From: Halorubrum sp. CBA1229
Lineage (GTDB): Archaea > Halobacteriota > Halobacteria > Halobacteriales > Haloferacaceae
DNA: 64,000 nt
Direction of reading: 5' to 3'
NCBI RefSeq assembly: GCF_003721435.2
Contig: NZ_CP054585.1
Span: forward strand, 1,426,001-1,490,000
Numbering within the stretch: the stretch's first letter is position 1; each line of letters starts with the position of its first letter. The position numbers and the translations under genes are program-made. This document shows, piece after piece, positions 1-9,032 of the stretch. The notes under the pieces are model-generated. The model saw only the letters and a list, made by a program, of their open reading frames with translations. It did not search any database and was not told where the DNA came from.

Positions 1-298
1 GGCCGGCCGCGTACAGCATGATCTCGACGCCCGGGTCGCGCGCGACGGCCTCGCCGCGGGCGACCGCCCGCGCGGCGAGGCGGGTCGCCTCGCGGAGGTG
101 CGCGTCGGAGACGACGAGGTCGGCGTCGAACGCCTGCACGACCGCGCCGGTCTCGGCGCCGATCTCGTCGAGCCGGGAGAGGAAGCCGTCGAGGTCGTCG
201 ATCGCGACCGTTCCGCGCACGAGTCGGTGGGGCGGGGTCGGGGGGTCTGGGAGGGCGTCGTCGCTTCCGCCGGTGCCGAGAGCGTCCTCGCCGCTCAC
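1..298 (-). CDS. cgi121: KEOPS complex subunit Cgi121 (partial, 3' end off the window)
   Basis: This gene runs off the left edge. Translating the minus strand from a GTG at 298 gives a Ser/Pro-rich lead of about 30 residues and then [35 protein letters not shown] and a stretch ending VEIMLYAAG, which matches the N-terminal half of Cgi121. Cgi121 is the KEOPS subunit that helps the complex make t6A in tRNA. Its start codon overlaps the stop codon of hel308 by four bases (GTGA), so the two genes are translationally linked; this pairing is common in haloarchaea. The start could also lie further inside, because the first 30 residues are poorly conserved in kind. Confidence 0.85.
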   Translation of the reverse strand, partial: MSGEDALGTGGSDDALPDPPTPPHRLVRGTVAIDDLDGFLSRLDEIGAETGAVVQAFDADLVVSDAHLREATRLAARAVARGEAVARDPGVEIMLYAAG

Positions 299-2787
299 TC
301 GAAATCACCCAGGCTCGCCTGCCCGTCGCCGCTCTCGTCGCTCGCGGAGCCGGCGGTCGCCGCGGCCGACGCCGACTTGTCCGGCCGCACGTCGTCCATC
401 GACGGGTCCTCGCGGCCGGCGTGCTCGAGGATGCGCTCGGCGGTGCGCTCCCGGCCGCGGAGCGCGCCGAGCACGACTGCCTTGTCGGCCTCGCGGAGGT
501 CCGCGCGGGTCTCGACGCCGGCCTCGTACAGCCGGCGGGCGCGCTTCCGACCGACGTTGCGGACGCCGGCCAGGTCGAGCAGCTCCTCGCGGACGCCGTA
601 CTCGATCCGCTTGCGGGCCTCGCGGACCGCGACGACGACGTCGCCGTCGACGCCCTCCACGTCGCGTGCGAGGGTCTCGGCCGCGCGCAGCAGCCACTCC
701 GCCGTGTCGACTTTCCCGCGGATGTCGCCGGGGCCGACGCCGTACCGCTCCGTGATGCGGTCCTCGTCGACCTCGTTCGCCCAGTCCTCCAGGAGGCGCG
801 CCGTCTTCAGCGACGCGAGCCAGTCCTCGAAGCGCACGTCCTCGTACTCGGAGGGCACGTCGCCGAGGAACTCGCCCTCGCGCTCGTAGCAGAGCTCGGT
901 GTACTCCTCGCGGTCCCCGGACTTCAGGTAGAGCTCGTACATGTCGGGGGTGCGGCTGACGAGGTGGTAGAGGCCGAGCGGGGTGACCTCGGGAGCGGCG
1001 GCGTCTCCGCCGCCGTCGGAATCGCTCGCGGCGTCGGCGTCGCCCTCGGAGTTTGGACCCTCGCTCTCCTCGCCGTCCTCGCCGGCCCGCGTGTACGTCC
1101 CGAACCCTGGCTCGTCGCCGTCGTCGTCGGCGGTCATGACGAATTCGCCGGTGTCGGCCCCGCCCGTCGCCGCGTCGGCGTCCCCGACGGCGCCGCCCCC
1201 GACCGACCGGAGCCCGTCGATCATCTCCGCGGCGCTCATCGGGTCGAGGTAGAGCCGCGAGACGGTGTGGCCGATACCGGTCGCGGTCAGGCTCTCGCTC
1301 CCGCCGTCGCGGTCGCGGTCGACGAAGTCGTTGACGGCGAGGTAGTCGAGGACCGTGTCGGTGACGGCTGCGAGCCGCCCCTCGTCGTCCGTCTGGGTCG
1401 CGTAGAGGGTGTTGTCGAGGAAGGAGAGGAGGCCGTCGCGGGTGGAGGCGAAGCCGGAGGCGACGGTGGCGAGCACGTGGGTCCGGAGCGCGGGCTCGGC
1501 GGCGAGCTTCGAGCGGACCGGCTCGGGGTCGGCCCAGAGGTACCGCTCGAACAGCTCCTCCTTCGTGTCCGCGTCGTTCGCGAGCAGGACCGCCTCGCCG
1601 TAGGGGTCGAGCCCGGGCCGCCCGGCGCGCCCGCACATCTGGTGGACCTCCAGCACGTCGAGGGGTTTCATGCCGCCGAACTCCCCGTCGTAGCGGCGCC
1701 AGTCGCGGACGATCACCCGACGCGCGGGGGTGTTGACGCCGGCGGCGAGGGTTGGTGTCGCCGAGATGCACTTGATGAGGCGGTCGCGGAACGCGTCCTC
1801 GACGAGCGACCGGTGCTCGCTCGCGAGCCCCGCGTGGTGGAACGCCGACCCCTGCGCGACCGCGTCGGCGAGGTCCTCCGAGGTGTCCGTGTCGGAGACG
1901 CCGCGGATCTCCTCGGCGAGCTCGCGGAGGCGGTCGCGCTCGTCGTCGGTGAGCCGCGGGCCGGTGACGTCCGTGAGCTTCCGGGCCGACGACTCGGCGT
2001 TGCGGCGGGAGTTGACGAAGACGAGCGAGGAGCCGCCCTGCCCGTCCTCCTCGGTGTCGAGCGCGTCGGCGACGAGCCGGGCGGTCTGGTCCTCGCCGCG
2101 CTCGACGGGCACCTCCCGCTTGCTCCCGTCGGCGAAGTCGATCGCGTTGCCGAAGTGGACGCCCATCCGGAGGTCGATCGGCCGCCAGTCGGACTCGACC
2201 AGCCCGGCGTCGAGCCAGTCGGCGATGACGTCGGCGTTGCCGACGGTCGCCGAGAGCGCGACCGTCTGGAGCCCGGGGTTCACCTTCCGGAGCTTCGCGA
2301 GGGTGACCTCGAGGGTCGGGCCGCGGTTCGGGTCGTCGACCAGGTGGACCTCGTCGCTCACGACGCAGGTGAGGTCGTCGATCCACGGCGCGCCGTTGCG
2401 GATCAGCGAGTCGACCTTCTCCGAGGTGGCGACGATGATGTCTCGGGTCGCCAGCCACTCGCCGTCGGACTCGTAGTTGCCGGTGGAGACGCCGACCGTG
2501 ACGCCGTGGTCCTCCCAGCGCTCGAACTCGGTCTTCTTCTCGCTGGCGAGCGCGCGCAGCGGGACGATGTACAGCGCCTTGCCGCCGCGCTCGATCGCCG
2601 ACAGCATGGCGAGCTCGGCGATCAGGGTCTTCCCGGAGGCGGTCGGGACCGCGGCGACGAGGCTGTCGCCGTCGACGACGCCGGCCTCGACGGCGGCCGC
2701 TTGGGGCGGGTACAGCTCGGCGACGCCCTCCGCTTCGAGCGCCTCGCCGACGCCCGCGGGGAGCCCGGAGAGCGAACTCGGTTGCAT
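295..2787 (-). CDS. hel308: ATP-dependent DNA helicase Hel308 (Hjm/Ski2 family)
   Basis: An 830-residue superfamily 2 helicase. It has the Q-motif region YPPQ near residue 26, Walker A VPTASGKT at about 47-54, DEVH at 145-148, SATVG motif III, motif [12 protein letters not shown], and a C-terminal helix-hairpin-helix region ([19 protein letters not shown]). Hel308 unwinds lagging-strand forks and takes part in replication-linked recombination. An acidic, low-complexity insert of about 70 residues interrupts the region after the ratchet domain, a haloarchaeal trait. The ATG at 2787 was chosen over the longer frame because homologues begin MQPSSL-like and a TTTAAA box on the minus strand lies 26-32 bp upstream, as expected for a leaderless transcript. 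Confidence 0.95.
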   Translation of the reverse strand: MQPSSLSGLPAGVGEALEAEGVAELYPPQAAAVEAGVVDGDSLVAAVPTASGKTLIAELAMLSAIERGGKALYIVPLRALASEKKTEFERWEDHGVTVGVSTGNYESDGEWLATRDIIVATSEKVDSLIRNGAPWIDDLTCVVSDEVHLVDDPNRGPTLEVTLAKLRKVNPGLQTVALSATVGNADVIADWLDAGLVESDWRPIDLRMGVHFGNAIDFADGSKREVPVERGEDQTARLVADALDTEEDGQGGSSLVFVNSRRNAESSARKLTDVTGPRLTDDERDRLRELAEEIRGVSDTDTSEDLADAVAQGSAFHHAGLASEHRSLVEDAFRDRLIKCISATPTLAAGVNTPARRVIVRDWRRYDGEFGGMKPLDVLEVHQMCGRAGRPGLDPYGEAVLLANDADTKEELFERYLWADPEPVRSKLAAEPALRTHVLATVASGFASTRDGLLSFLDNTLYATQTDDEGRLAAVTDTVLDYLAVNDFVDRDRDGGSESLTATGIGHTVSRLYLDPMSAAEMIDGLRSVGGGAVGDADAATGGADTGEFVMTADDDGDEPGFGTYTRAGEDGEESEGPNSEGDADAASDSDGGGDAAAPEVTPLGLYHLVSRTPDMYELYLKSGDREEYTELCYEREGEFLGDVPSEYEDVRFEDWLASLKTARLLEDWANEVDEDRITERYGVGPGDIRGKVDTAEWLLRAAETLARDVEGVDGDVVVAVREARKRIEYGVREELLDLAGVRNVGRKRARRLYEAGVETRADLREADKAVVLGALRGRERTAERILEHAGREDPSMDDVRPDKSASAAATAGSASDESGDGQASLGDFE

Positions 2788-2881
2788 TACCGGAGGGTGG
2801 GCCCCGACCCGATTTAAACCGTCGGAACGGGGCGGTGGCGGGGAGCGGGCTCGTCCCATCGCGGCCGACCCGCCGCTTCCG

Positions 2882-3478
2882 CTATAGCTCGCCCTTCGTG
2901 CTCGGCGTGTCGCTGCGGCGCTCGTCGAGCCGCGTCGCGTCGTCGAGCGCCCGCGCGAGCGCCTTAAAAAGGGCCTCCACCTCGTGGTGCGCGTTGTCGC
3001 CCGTCTCGACCGCGGCGTGGAGCGTCAGGCCGGCGTTGTGCGCTAACGACAGCGCGAAGTGGTCGGCCATGACGCTGGTGAACTCCCCGACCGACTCCTG
3101 GGAGAACTCGCCCGAGAAGTCGTAGTACGGGCGCCCGGCCACGTCGACGACGACGCTCGCGACCGCCTCGTCGAGGGGGACCCGTCGGTCGGCGTACCGC
3201 CGGATACCGCGCTTGTCGCCGAGCGCCTCGTCGAACGCCTCGCCGAGGCAGATCGCGACGTCCTCGACCGTGTGGTGGTCGTCGATCTCGGTGTCGCCGT
3301 CGCACCTGACGGTGAGGTCGAAGAGGCCGTGCTTGGCGAACGACGCCAGCATGTGGTCGTAGAAGCCGATCCCCGTGTCGACCTCGCTGTCGCCGTCGCC
3401 GTCGATCGCGAGGGTGAGCTCGATCGTCGTCTCGCTCGTCTCGCGGGTGACCGCGGCCGTCCGGTCGTGATCGCTCAT
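2882..3478 (-). CDS. hisB: imidazoleglycerol-phosphate dehydratase
   Basis: A 198-residue protein of normal length for stand-alone HisB, which dehydrates imidazole glycerol phosphate in histidine synthesis. The sequence shows the duplicated metal-binding signatures: [11 protein letters not shown] with [16 protein letters not shown] in the first half, and [18 protein letters not shown] with [17 protein letters not shown] in the second. The ATG at 3478 gives [23 protein letters not shown], a typical HisB start; the longer open frame reads into a repeat element and is not supported. hisA lies upstream on the same strand but is separated from hisB by repeat element A, so the two are probably not on one simple transcript. 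Confidence 0.95.
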   Translation of the reverse strand: MSDHDRTAAVTRETSETTIELTLAIDGDGDSEVDTGIGFYDHMLASFAKHGLFDLTVRCDGDTEIDDHHTVEDVAICLGEAFDEALGDKRGIRRYADRRVPLDEAVASVVVDVAGRPYYDFSGEFSQESVGEFTSVMADHFALSLAHNAGLTLHAAVETGDNAHHEVEALFKALARALDDATRLDERRSDTPSTKGEL

Positions 3479-3550
3479 ACCGGCCCGTCGCGGCGGATTC
3501 GTAAGTCGGTTGCGGGTGTGGGAGAGAGAGTTCAGTATAAAGGAGAGTTC

Positions 3551-4072
3551 AGTATAAAGGGATGTTGCGGTGGCGCGCGCCTCCGAGCGCCCGCAGGGCG
3601 CGAGGAGCGCGTGCGAGGGAGCCCGCGGCTGCCAAAGGCAGCCGCGACGAGGCTGGGGAGGCGTGAGGCTGCGGTGACGGTGCGGTCGGGCGGGGCTCAA
3701 AGGGGCAGCCGCGAGGGCGAAGCCCGGCGCAGCAAGCACCGCAGCGAGCAACGCGAGCGAGGAGCACAGCAAGCCGCGCGAGTCGTCGCGGCTGGGGCTT
3801 TGGAGTTGTTCTCCGCCGATTTGGTGTCACTTGCTTATAAGTGAGCGGCTGGTGCTTTGGAGTTGTTCTCCGCCGATTTGGTGTCACTTGCTTATAAGTG
3901 AGCGGCTGGTGCTTTTGAGGTATCCACTGACGATCCGCCGTCAACCACGTATATCCGAGCGGCTGGGGCTTTGGACGTGTTCGCCATCGATCCGCAGTCA
4001 GCCGTTTACGGGCAAACGGTCGGTGATTTGGCAGTGTTCACCACCGACCCGATCACGACCGATTATAAACGA
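3551..4072 (+). repeat. Repeat element A: structured core plus five 57-bp tandem units
   Basis: A TATAAA box at 3553 is followed after 19 bp by the element core. Stem 1 is 3581-3607 (CTCC-GA-GCGCCC, loop GCA, GGGCGC-GA-GGAG). Stem 2 is CGCGGCTGCC/GGCAGCCGCG around 3624-3646. Stem 3 pairs CAGCCGCGA (3706-3714) with TCGCGGCTG (3786-3794). The conserved single-strand blocks GAGGCTGGGGAGGCGTGAGG, GGGCGGGGCTCAAAGGGGCAG and GGGGCTTTGGAG are present. The tail has units starting at 3788, 3845, 3902, 3959 and 4016, spaced exactly 57 bp; two are almost identical and several end in TTATAA. The first TATA box sits in a 17-bp tandem duplication (3526-3560). The element lies head-to-head with hisB and separates hisA from hisB. 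No protein-coding sense is apparent. Confidence 0.85.
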
Positions 4073-4098
4073 ACGACGCCGACACCACGTCACGATAT

Positions 4099-4839
4099 TT
4101 AAATCTCGTCCGCTGCGTCCTGCGCCTCTCGCAGCGTGAACTCGCCCTCGTACAGCGCGGTGCCGACGACGACGGCGGCCGCGCCGGCCTCCTTCAGCGC
4201 GACTACGTCGTCGACGCTCGCCACGCCGCCGGACGCGATAACCGGAATATCCACGGCCTCGACGACGCCTTGGACCGCCTCCCGATCGATCCCCTCCAGC
4301 TGCCCCTCGACGTCGACGTTGGTGAAGAGGATCGCGCCCGCGCCCAGTTCCTCGTACCGAACCGCCGCCTCAGCGGGGTCCAGCCCAGTTCCCTCGGTCC
4401 AGCCCGACACGACGACCTCGCCGTCCTTCGCGTCGAGGCTGACGACGACGCTGCCGGGGTGCGTCTCGTCGATTGCGGCGACGATCTCGGGCGTCTCGAC
4501 CGCCGCGGTGCCCAGAATGACGCGGTCGAGCCCCAGATCGAGGAGGTCGCGCGCACCCTCGGCCGTGCGGATGCCGCCCCCCAGTTGGAGGCCGATTTCG
4601 TCGGGAACGCTCTCGACCACCGCCTCGATCGCGTCGGCGTTGACGCGCTCGCCCTCGAACGCGCCGTCGAGGTCGACGAGGTGGAGCGTCCGCGCGCCCG
4701 CGTCGATCCAGCGCTCGGCGGCCTCGACGGGGTCGCCGTACCGCTTGCCCGTGCCCCGCTCGCCGCCGACCAGCTGGACGACCTCGCCGTCCTGTACGTC
4801 GACCGCCGGGACCACCTCGAAGTCGGAAACGCCGCTCAT
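4099..4839 (-). CDS. hisA: 1-(5-phosphoribosyl)-5-[(5-phosphoribosylamino)methylideneamino]imidazole-4-carboxamide isomerase
   Basis: A 246-residue TIM-barrel enzyme of histidine biosynthesis that isomerises ProFAR to PRFAR. The catalytic aspartate near the N-terminus is in VVPAVDVQDG (Asp14) and the second is in VVSLDAKDG; phosphate-binding glycine loops are seen as LGGGIRT and VIASGGV. The start MSGVSDFEV at 4839 has a TTTAAT box on the minus strand about 26 bp upstream, consistent with leaderless transcription. It points towards hisB, but element A of about 520 bp lies in between. HisF is not in the window. Confidence 0.95.
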   Translation of the reverse strand: MSGVSDFEVVPAVDVQDGEVVQLVGGERGTGKRYGDPVEAAERWIDAGARTLHLVDLDGAFEGERVNADAIEAVVESVPDEIGLQLGGGIRTAEGARDLLDLGLDRVILGTAAVETPEIVAAIDETHPGSVVVSLDAKDGEVVVSGWTEGTGLDPAEAAVRYEELGAGAILFTNVDVEGQLEGIDREAVQGVVEAVDIPVIASGGVASVDDVVALKEAGAAAVVVGTALYEGEFTLREAQDAADEI

Positions 4840-4932
4840 ACCCGTCGAGAGTCGCGGGCGGGGATTAAACGGGTCGATTCGCGGGGGCGGCGACCGCGCC
4901 GCGCGAGTCGCCGCGTCGACTCGCCGGACGCC

Positions 4933-5754
4933 TCACTCCACCGAGACGATCAGCGCGGATATCTCCTCGTCGAACGCGGCCGGGTCGGTGGCGAGCGCCT
5001 CGGCGGTCTCCGCGTCGGCGATCGACTCGACGACCGTCTCGCCGTCGACCGCGACCGAGAGGGCGTCGCCGATGACCTCGGTGACCGCCTCCGACGGGAA
5101 CGCCCCGCCGGCCATGAGCACGTCAGTGCCGTCGTGCCAGACGGCGAGCCGCGCGGTGACGCCCACGGTCTCGTCGACCGCGGTCGTCGAGCCGTCCGGG
5201 AGCGGGACCTCCCCGTCGAGCGCGAACTCGCCCTCGAAGCGCCACGCCGTCGCGGTGTGGCCGCCGGTCACGGTCGTGATCCCCTCGTCGACCTCCTCGA
5301 GGTTCTCTATCCCGGCGTTCCGGAGCTGCGCGCGGAACGCGTCGACCGCGGCCGTCTCCACCTCCGTCATCAGCCGATCTCGACCGATCCCGGCCGGGAG
5401 CCCGTCGAGGGCGGGGCGGAGATCGATCCGGGTCGCGAAGAAGGCCACCGGCGACCCGCTCGCGCCGAACGTCTCGTCGAGCGCCTCGGCGACGGAGACG
5501 TACTCGTAAATCAGCGAGCGTTCGAGCGCACGCACTGTCACCGGGCCGTACGCCTGCTCGAAGACCGTGCTCTCCGACTCGTCGAGGAGCCGCCAGCCGT
5601 CGTCGATCCGCTCGCTCGTCACGGTCGGCTCCGGCACCGGCCCGTCGCGGGTACCGAGACAGCCCGCGAGGCCGACGGCCGCGGCGCTCGCGCCCGCGGC
5701 GAGCAGCCGTCGGCGCGTCGTTCCGGCCGCGTCCTCCGTCGACAGTCCGTTCAT
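4933..5754 (-). CDS. Tat-exported haloarchaeal lipoprotein (DUF6517-like)
   Basis: A 273-residue protein with a twin-arginine signal (TTRRRLLAAG) and a lipobox ending LAGC at Cys32, so it should be exported folded and lipid-anchored outside the membrane. The mature part is a single alpha/beta domain without transmembrane segments; it contains GHTATAWRFEGEF and a region on serine/threonine-poor strands that resembles the haloarchaeal DUF6517 lipoproteins. No enzymatic motif is seen and the function is unknown. It is divergent from the ABC importer that begins at 5900 and the two share a 145-bp promoter region. Confidence 0.75.
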   Translation of the reverse strand: MNGLSTEDAAGTTRRRLLAAGASAAAVGLAGCLGTRDGPVPEPTVTSERIDDGWRLLDESESTVFEQAYGPVTVRALERSLIYEYVSVAEALDETFGASGSPVAFFATRIDLRPALDGLPAGIGRDRLMTEVETAAVDAFRAQLRNAGIENLEEVDEGITTVTGGHTATAWRFEGEFALDGEVPLPDGSTTAVDETVGVTARLAVWHDGTDVLMAGGAFPSEAVTEVIGDALSVAVDGETVVESIADAETAEALATDPAAFDEEISALIVSVE

Positions 5755-5899
5755 ACCACACGGAGCGCGCCCCGCGGTAAATCGGTGTCGCCGCGGCTAT
5801 CGGGACCGATATCGCCGGTGTCGGACGGCGGAAGACCGACGGACCGGAGACCGCCACCGACACGGATCGCTTATAACCACCCAGTGTGACAACCGAGTA

Positions 5900-7204
5900 A
5901 TGGCAGACGACACGGACGCGACTACTGACGCGGACGCGACTGCGACCGTCGACGACGAATCGGACGTGCCCGGGGCCCGGCGGCGACCCCGCCCGTCGAC
6001 CCGCCGCCGGTTCCTAGCGCTCGGCGGCGCCGCGGGCGCCCTCGCGCTCGCGGGGTGTAGCGCGGAGCAGACCGGCGACGACGGGAGCGACGGCGGCTCC
6101 GAGGACGGGTCGGACGGGTCCGACGGCGACGATGACGGCTCCGCCGGCGAAGACGGGGAAGACGGCGACGACGCGGAGACGCCCACGCTGACGGTCGCGA
6201 CGTACACCAGCTTCATCGACGCGCCGTCGGTGAGCCCGGGCGAGTGGCTCAAAGAGGAGTTCGAGTCGCGCGTCGACGCCGAGCTGGAGTGGGCGACGCC
6301 CGACAACGAGCTGAACTACTACGTCGAGCGGGCCGCCTCGGGCGTCTCCATCGACGCCGACCTCTACGTCGGCCTCACCACCGAGGACCTCGTGCGCGTC
6401 GACGACCAGCTCGACGACGACCTGTTCGCCGAGCGGGGCGAGGTGGGCGGGTTCGACAACGTCCGTGACGGGCTCCTGTTCGACCCGTTCGACCGGGCGG
6501 TCCCCTTCGACACCGGCTACGTGAGCCTCGTCTACGACGGCACGGCGATCGAGGCGCCGGCGACGTTCGACGGGCTGCTCGCCGACGAGCACAGCGGCGC
6601 GCTCATCGCGCAGAACCCCGGCGGCTCCTCGACGGGGCGCTCGTTCCTGCTGCACACGATCCACCGCTTCGGCGACGGCGGCGTCGCGAGCGACGGGGAC
6701 GGCGAGGCGGTCGAGGGCGGCGACGGCGACCCCGACTACGACTACCTCGACTACTGGGCGGACCTCCAGGCCAACGACGTGCGGGTGCTCGGCTCGTGGG
6801 ACGACGCCTACACCGCCTGGAGCAACGGGGAGGCGCCGATCGTCGTCTCCTACTCGACCGACCAGGTGTTTGCGGCCGACGCGGGCGAGGACCTCGGACA
6901 GCACCAGATCCGCTTCCTGAACGATCAGGCGTACGCGAACCCGGAGGGGATGGCGGTCTTCGCCGACGCCGACGAGCCGGAGCTCGCCCGCGAGTTCATG
7001 TCGTTCATGCTGGAGCCGGACGTGCAGGGCGAGATCGCCCAGCGCAACGTCGCCTTCCCCGCGACCGACACCGCGACGCTCCCCGACGACTACGCCGAGC
7101 TCGCGAAGGAGCCGGCAGAACCGGTGACGTTCACGTACGACGAGCTCCAAGGCTCGGTCAGTGAGTGGATCGACGCCTGGGAGCGGCAGTACGCCGGGAA
7201 CTGA
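5900..7204 (+). CDS. tbpA: thiamine-type ABC transporter, substrate-binding lipoprotein
   Basis: A 434-residue periplasmic-type binding protein with a twin-arginine motif STRRRFLALGG and lipobox LAGC (Cys53), then an acidic Gly/Ser/Asp linker typical of haloarchaeal lipoproteins. The mature domain TLTVATYTSFIDAP, DADLYVGLTTEDLVRVDD, VPFDTGYVSLVYDG and GSWDDAYTAWSNGEAPIVVSYSTDQ fits the thiamine-binding protein (TbpA/ThiB) family. Start ATG at 5900 has CTTATAA 26-30 bp upstream. It leads an operon with the fused permease and ATPase that follow. The substrate is inferred from family likeness; other small cations such as iron(III) cannot be excluded. Confidence 0.85.
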   Translation: MADDTDATTDADATATVDDESDVPGARRRPRPSTRRRFLALGGAAGALALAGCSAEQTGDDGSDGGSEDGSDGSDGDDDGSAGEDGEDGDDAETPTLTVATYTSFIDAPSVSPGEWLKEEFESRVDAELEWATPDNELNYYVERAASGVSIDADLYVGLTTEDLVRVDDQLDDDLFAERGEVGGFDNVRDGLLFDPFDRAVPFDTGYVSLVYDGTAIEAPATFDGLLADEHSGALIAQNPGGSSTGRSFLLHTIHRFGDGGVASDGDGEAVEGGDGDPDYDYLDYWADLQANDVRVLGSWDDAYTAWSNGEAPIVVSYSTDQVFAADAGEDLGQHQIRFLNDQAYANPEGMAVFADADEPELAREFMSFMLEPDVQGEIAQRNVAFPATDTATLPDDYAELAKEPAEPVTFTYDELQGSVSEWIDAWERQYAGN

Positions 7205-7214
7205 GGGCGACCGC

Positions 7215-9032
7215 GTGACGGACCGTCGCAGCGACGGCGACGCGAGTCGCGGCCGCGCCCGCTCGCTCCGCGACCGGCTCGAAGGGCGCCTGCTGACCGC
7301 GCTCGCGGTCCTCACGAGCGTCGTCCTCGTCGTCGTCTTTTATTATCCGGTCGGCACAGTCTTGGTCGAGGCGGTCGTCGTCGACGGCGCCGCCACGCTC
7401 TCCGTGTTCGCCGCGCTGCTGCGCGACCCGTTCTACTTCGGGGAGCTGGCCCGGCTGTTCGCGGGCGAGTCGCCGCTCGCGGTCGCGAACGCGTATCTCG
7501 GCCCCGACCGCCGGCTCGGGATCGTCGGCTTCACCGCGTATCAGGCCGCGCTCTCGACCGTCGCCAGCGTGGCGATCGGACTGCCCGCCGCGTACCTGCT
7601 CGCGCGCTTCGAGTTCCCCGGGCGACGGTCGCTGCGGTCGCTGACGATCGTCCCGTTCGTGCTCCCGTCGATCATGGTCGCGGTCGGCTTCGTCGCCACG
7701 TTCGGCACCAACGGGACCCTGAACGCCGTCCTGTCGGCGCTCGGGCTCCCACGCGTCGACCTGATGTTCACCCTCCAAGCGGTCGTGATCGCGCACGCCT
7801 TCTACAACGCGCCGCTCGTCGCCCGGGTGACGACCGCGGCGTGGGAATCGGTCGACGCGCGCGCGGTCGAGACCGCCCGGAGCCTCGGTGCGGGGCCGGT
7901 CCGGGCGTTCTTCGACGTGGTCGCGCCGCAGGTGTACCCCGCCGTGCTGACGGGGGCGGCGCTGACGTTCGTCTTCACCTTCGGCACCTTCCCCATCGTC
8001 CTCGCGCTCGGCGGGTTCGAGCTCGCGACGGTCGAGGTGTTCGTCTACCGGCTCGTCCGCGACCTGAGCTACGCCGAGGCGGCCGCGCTGGCCATCGTCG
8101 AGCTCGTCATCTCCCTCGGAGTGCTGCTGGCGTACCTGCGCTACGAGGCGCGCAACACCGTCAGCGCGCGGGGCGCTCGCCCCCTCCCGCGCAGGCGCCT
8201 GCTCCCCTCGGCGCCGACCGCTCGTGACCTCCTGCCGCGCGTCGGGCTCGCCGCCTACAGCGTCGCCGTGGCGGTCCTCTTCCTCGCGCCGATCGCCTCG
8301 ATGATCCTCGCGAGCGTCACGGGGGGCGACGGCGCGCTCACGCTGGAGCACTATCGGTTCCTCCTCGACCGCCAGCGCACGGGGGCGGCGTTTCAGGTGC
8401 GTCCGTGGCCCGCGATCCGCAACTCGCTGGCGTTCGCGTCGGCGTCGACGCTGCTCGCCCTGCCGATGGGGGTCGTCGTCGCGGTGCTGACGACCCGGCG
8501 GTACCGCGGCCGGAAGCTGGTCGACGCGGCCGCGATGGCGCCGCTGGCGGTCTCGGGGATCATCGTCGGGCTCGGCCTGCTGCGCGGGCTCGTCTTCGGC
8601 GTCGAGGTGGCGGGCTGGCGGATCGCGGCGACCGGCGCGGTCGCCATCGTGGTCGCGCACGCGGTCGCGGGCTACCCGTTCGTCGTCCGGACTGTCGCGC
8701 CCGGGCTGGAGGGGCTCGACCGCTCGCTGGTCGAGTCGGCTCGGGCGCTCGGCGCGTCGCGGGCGCGGGTGATCCGCGACGTGGAGCTCCCCCTCGTGTG
8801 GCCCGGGGTCGTCGCCGGCGCGGCGTTCGCGTTCGCCATCTCGATCGGCGAGTTCACGGCGACGGTGGTGCTCGCCACCGGCGCCGACGCGTACACGATG
8901 CCGGTCGCCATCGAACGGTTCATCGGGCGTCGGCTCGGACCGGCGACCGCCATGGGCGTCGTCCTCCTCGTCGTTACCGGGCTCAGCTTCGTCGTCATCG
9001 AGCGCCTCGGAGGTGAGACCAGTGGGCTCTGA
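7215..9032 (+). CDS. thiP: thiamine-type ABC transporter, fused two-module permease
   Basis: About 605 residues with roughly twelve transmembrane helices. Two copies of the permease EAA loop are present: VETARSLGAGPVRAFFDVVAP in the first half and VESARALGASRARVIRDVELP in the second, each contacting one ATPase. This is the ThiP architecture, where both membrane subunits are one chain. The GTG at 7215 was chosen because it follows the stop of the binding-protein gene by 10 bp; a GTG at 7161 would overlap that gene by 44 bp. The 3' end overlaps the ATPase gene. Confidence 0.88.
   Translation: MTDRRSDGDASRGRARSLRDRLEGRLLTALAVLTSVVLVVVFYYPVGTVLVEAVVVDGAATLSVFAALLRDPFYFGELARLFAGESPLAVANAYLGPDRRLGIVGFTAYQAALSTVASVAIGLPAAYLLARFEFPGRRSLRSLTIVPFVLPSIMVAVGFVATFGTNGTLNAVLSALGLPRVDLMFTLQAVVIAHAFYNAPLVARVTTAAWESVDARAVETARSLGAGPVRAFFDVVAPQVYPAVLTGAALTFVFTFGTFPIVLALGGFELATVEVFVYRLVRDLSYAEAAALAIVELVISLGVLLAYLRYEARNTVSARGARPLPRRRLLPSAPTARDLLPRVGLAAYSVAVAVLFLAPIASMILASVTGGDGALTLEHYRFLLDRQRTGAAFQVRPWPAIRNSLAFASASTLLALPMGVVVAVLTTRRYRGRKLVDAAAMAPLAVSGIIVGLGLLRGLVFGVEVAGWRIAATGAVAIVVAHAVAGYPFVVRTVAPGLEGLDRSLVESARALGASRARVIRDVELPLVWPGVVAGAAFAFAISIGEFTATVVLATGADAYTMPVAIERFIGRRLGPATAMGVVLLVVTGLSFVVIERLGGETSGL

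Noticed and set aside
18-889. Long plus-strand frames opposite hel308, uvrA, thermosome and similar genes
   Set aside because: In 70% GC DNA the complementary strand of a real gene stays open. Recognisable domains are only on the strand annotated.
3549-3944. Long open frames through the repeat elements (also at 10161-10604, 13520-14038, 23022-23627, 31139-31607 and 42389-42691) that read as Pro/Arg/Ala-rich proteins with 19-residue repeats
   Set aside because: The 57-bp period is a multiple of three, which keeps frames open by chance, but the core stems change by lengths that are not multiples of three and the frame used differs between copies. Base pairing is kept, amino acids are not.
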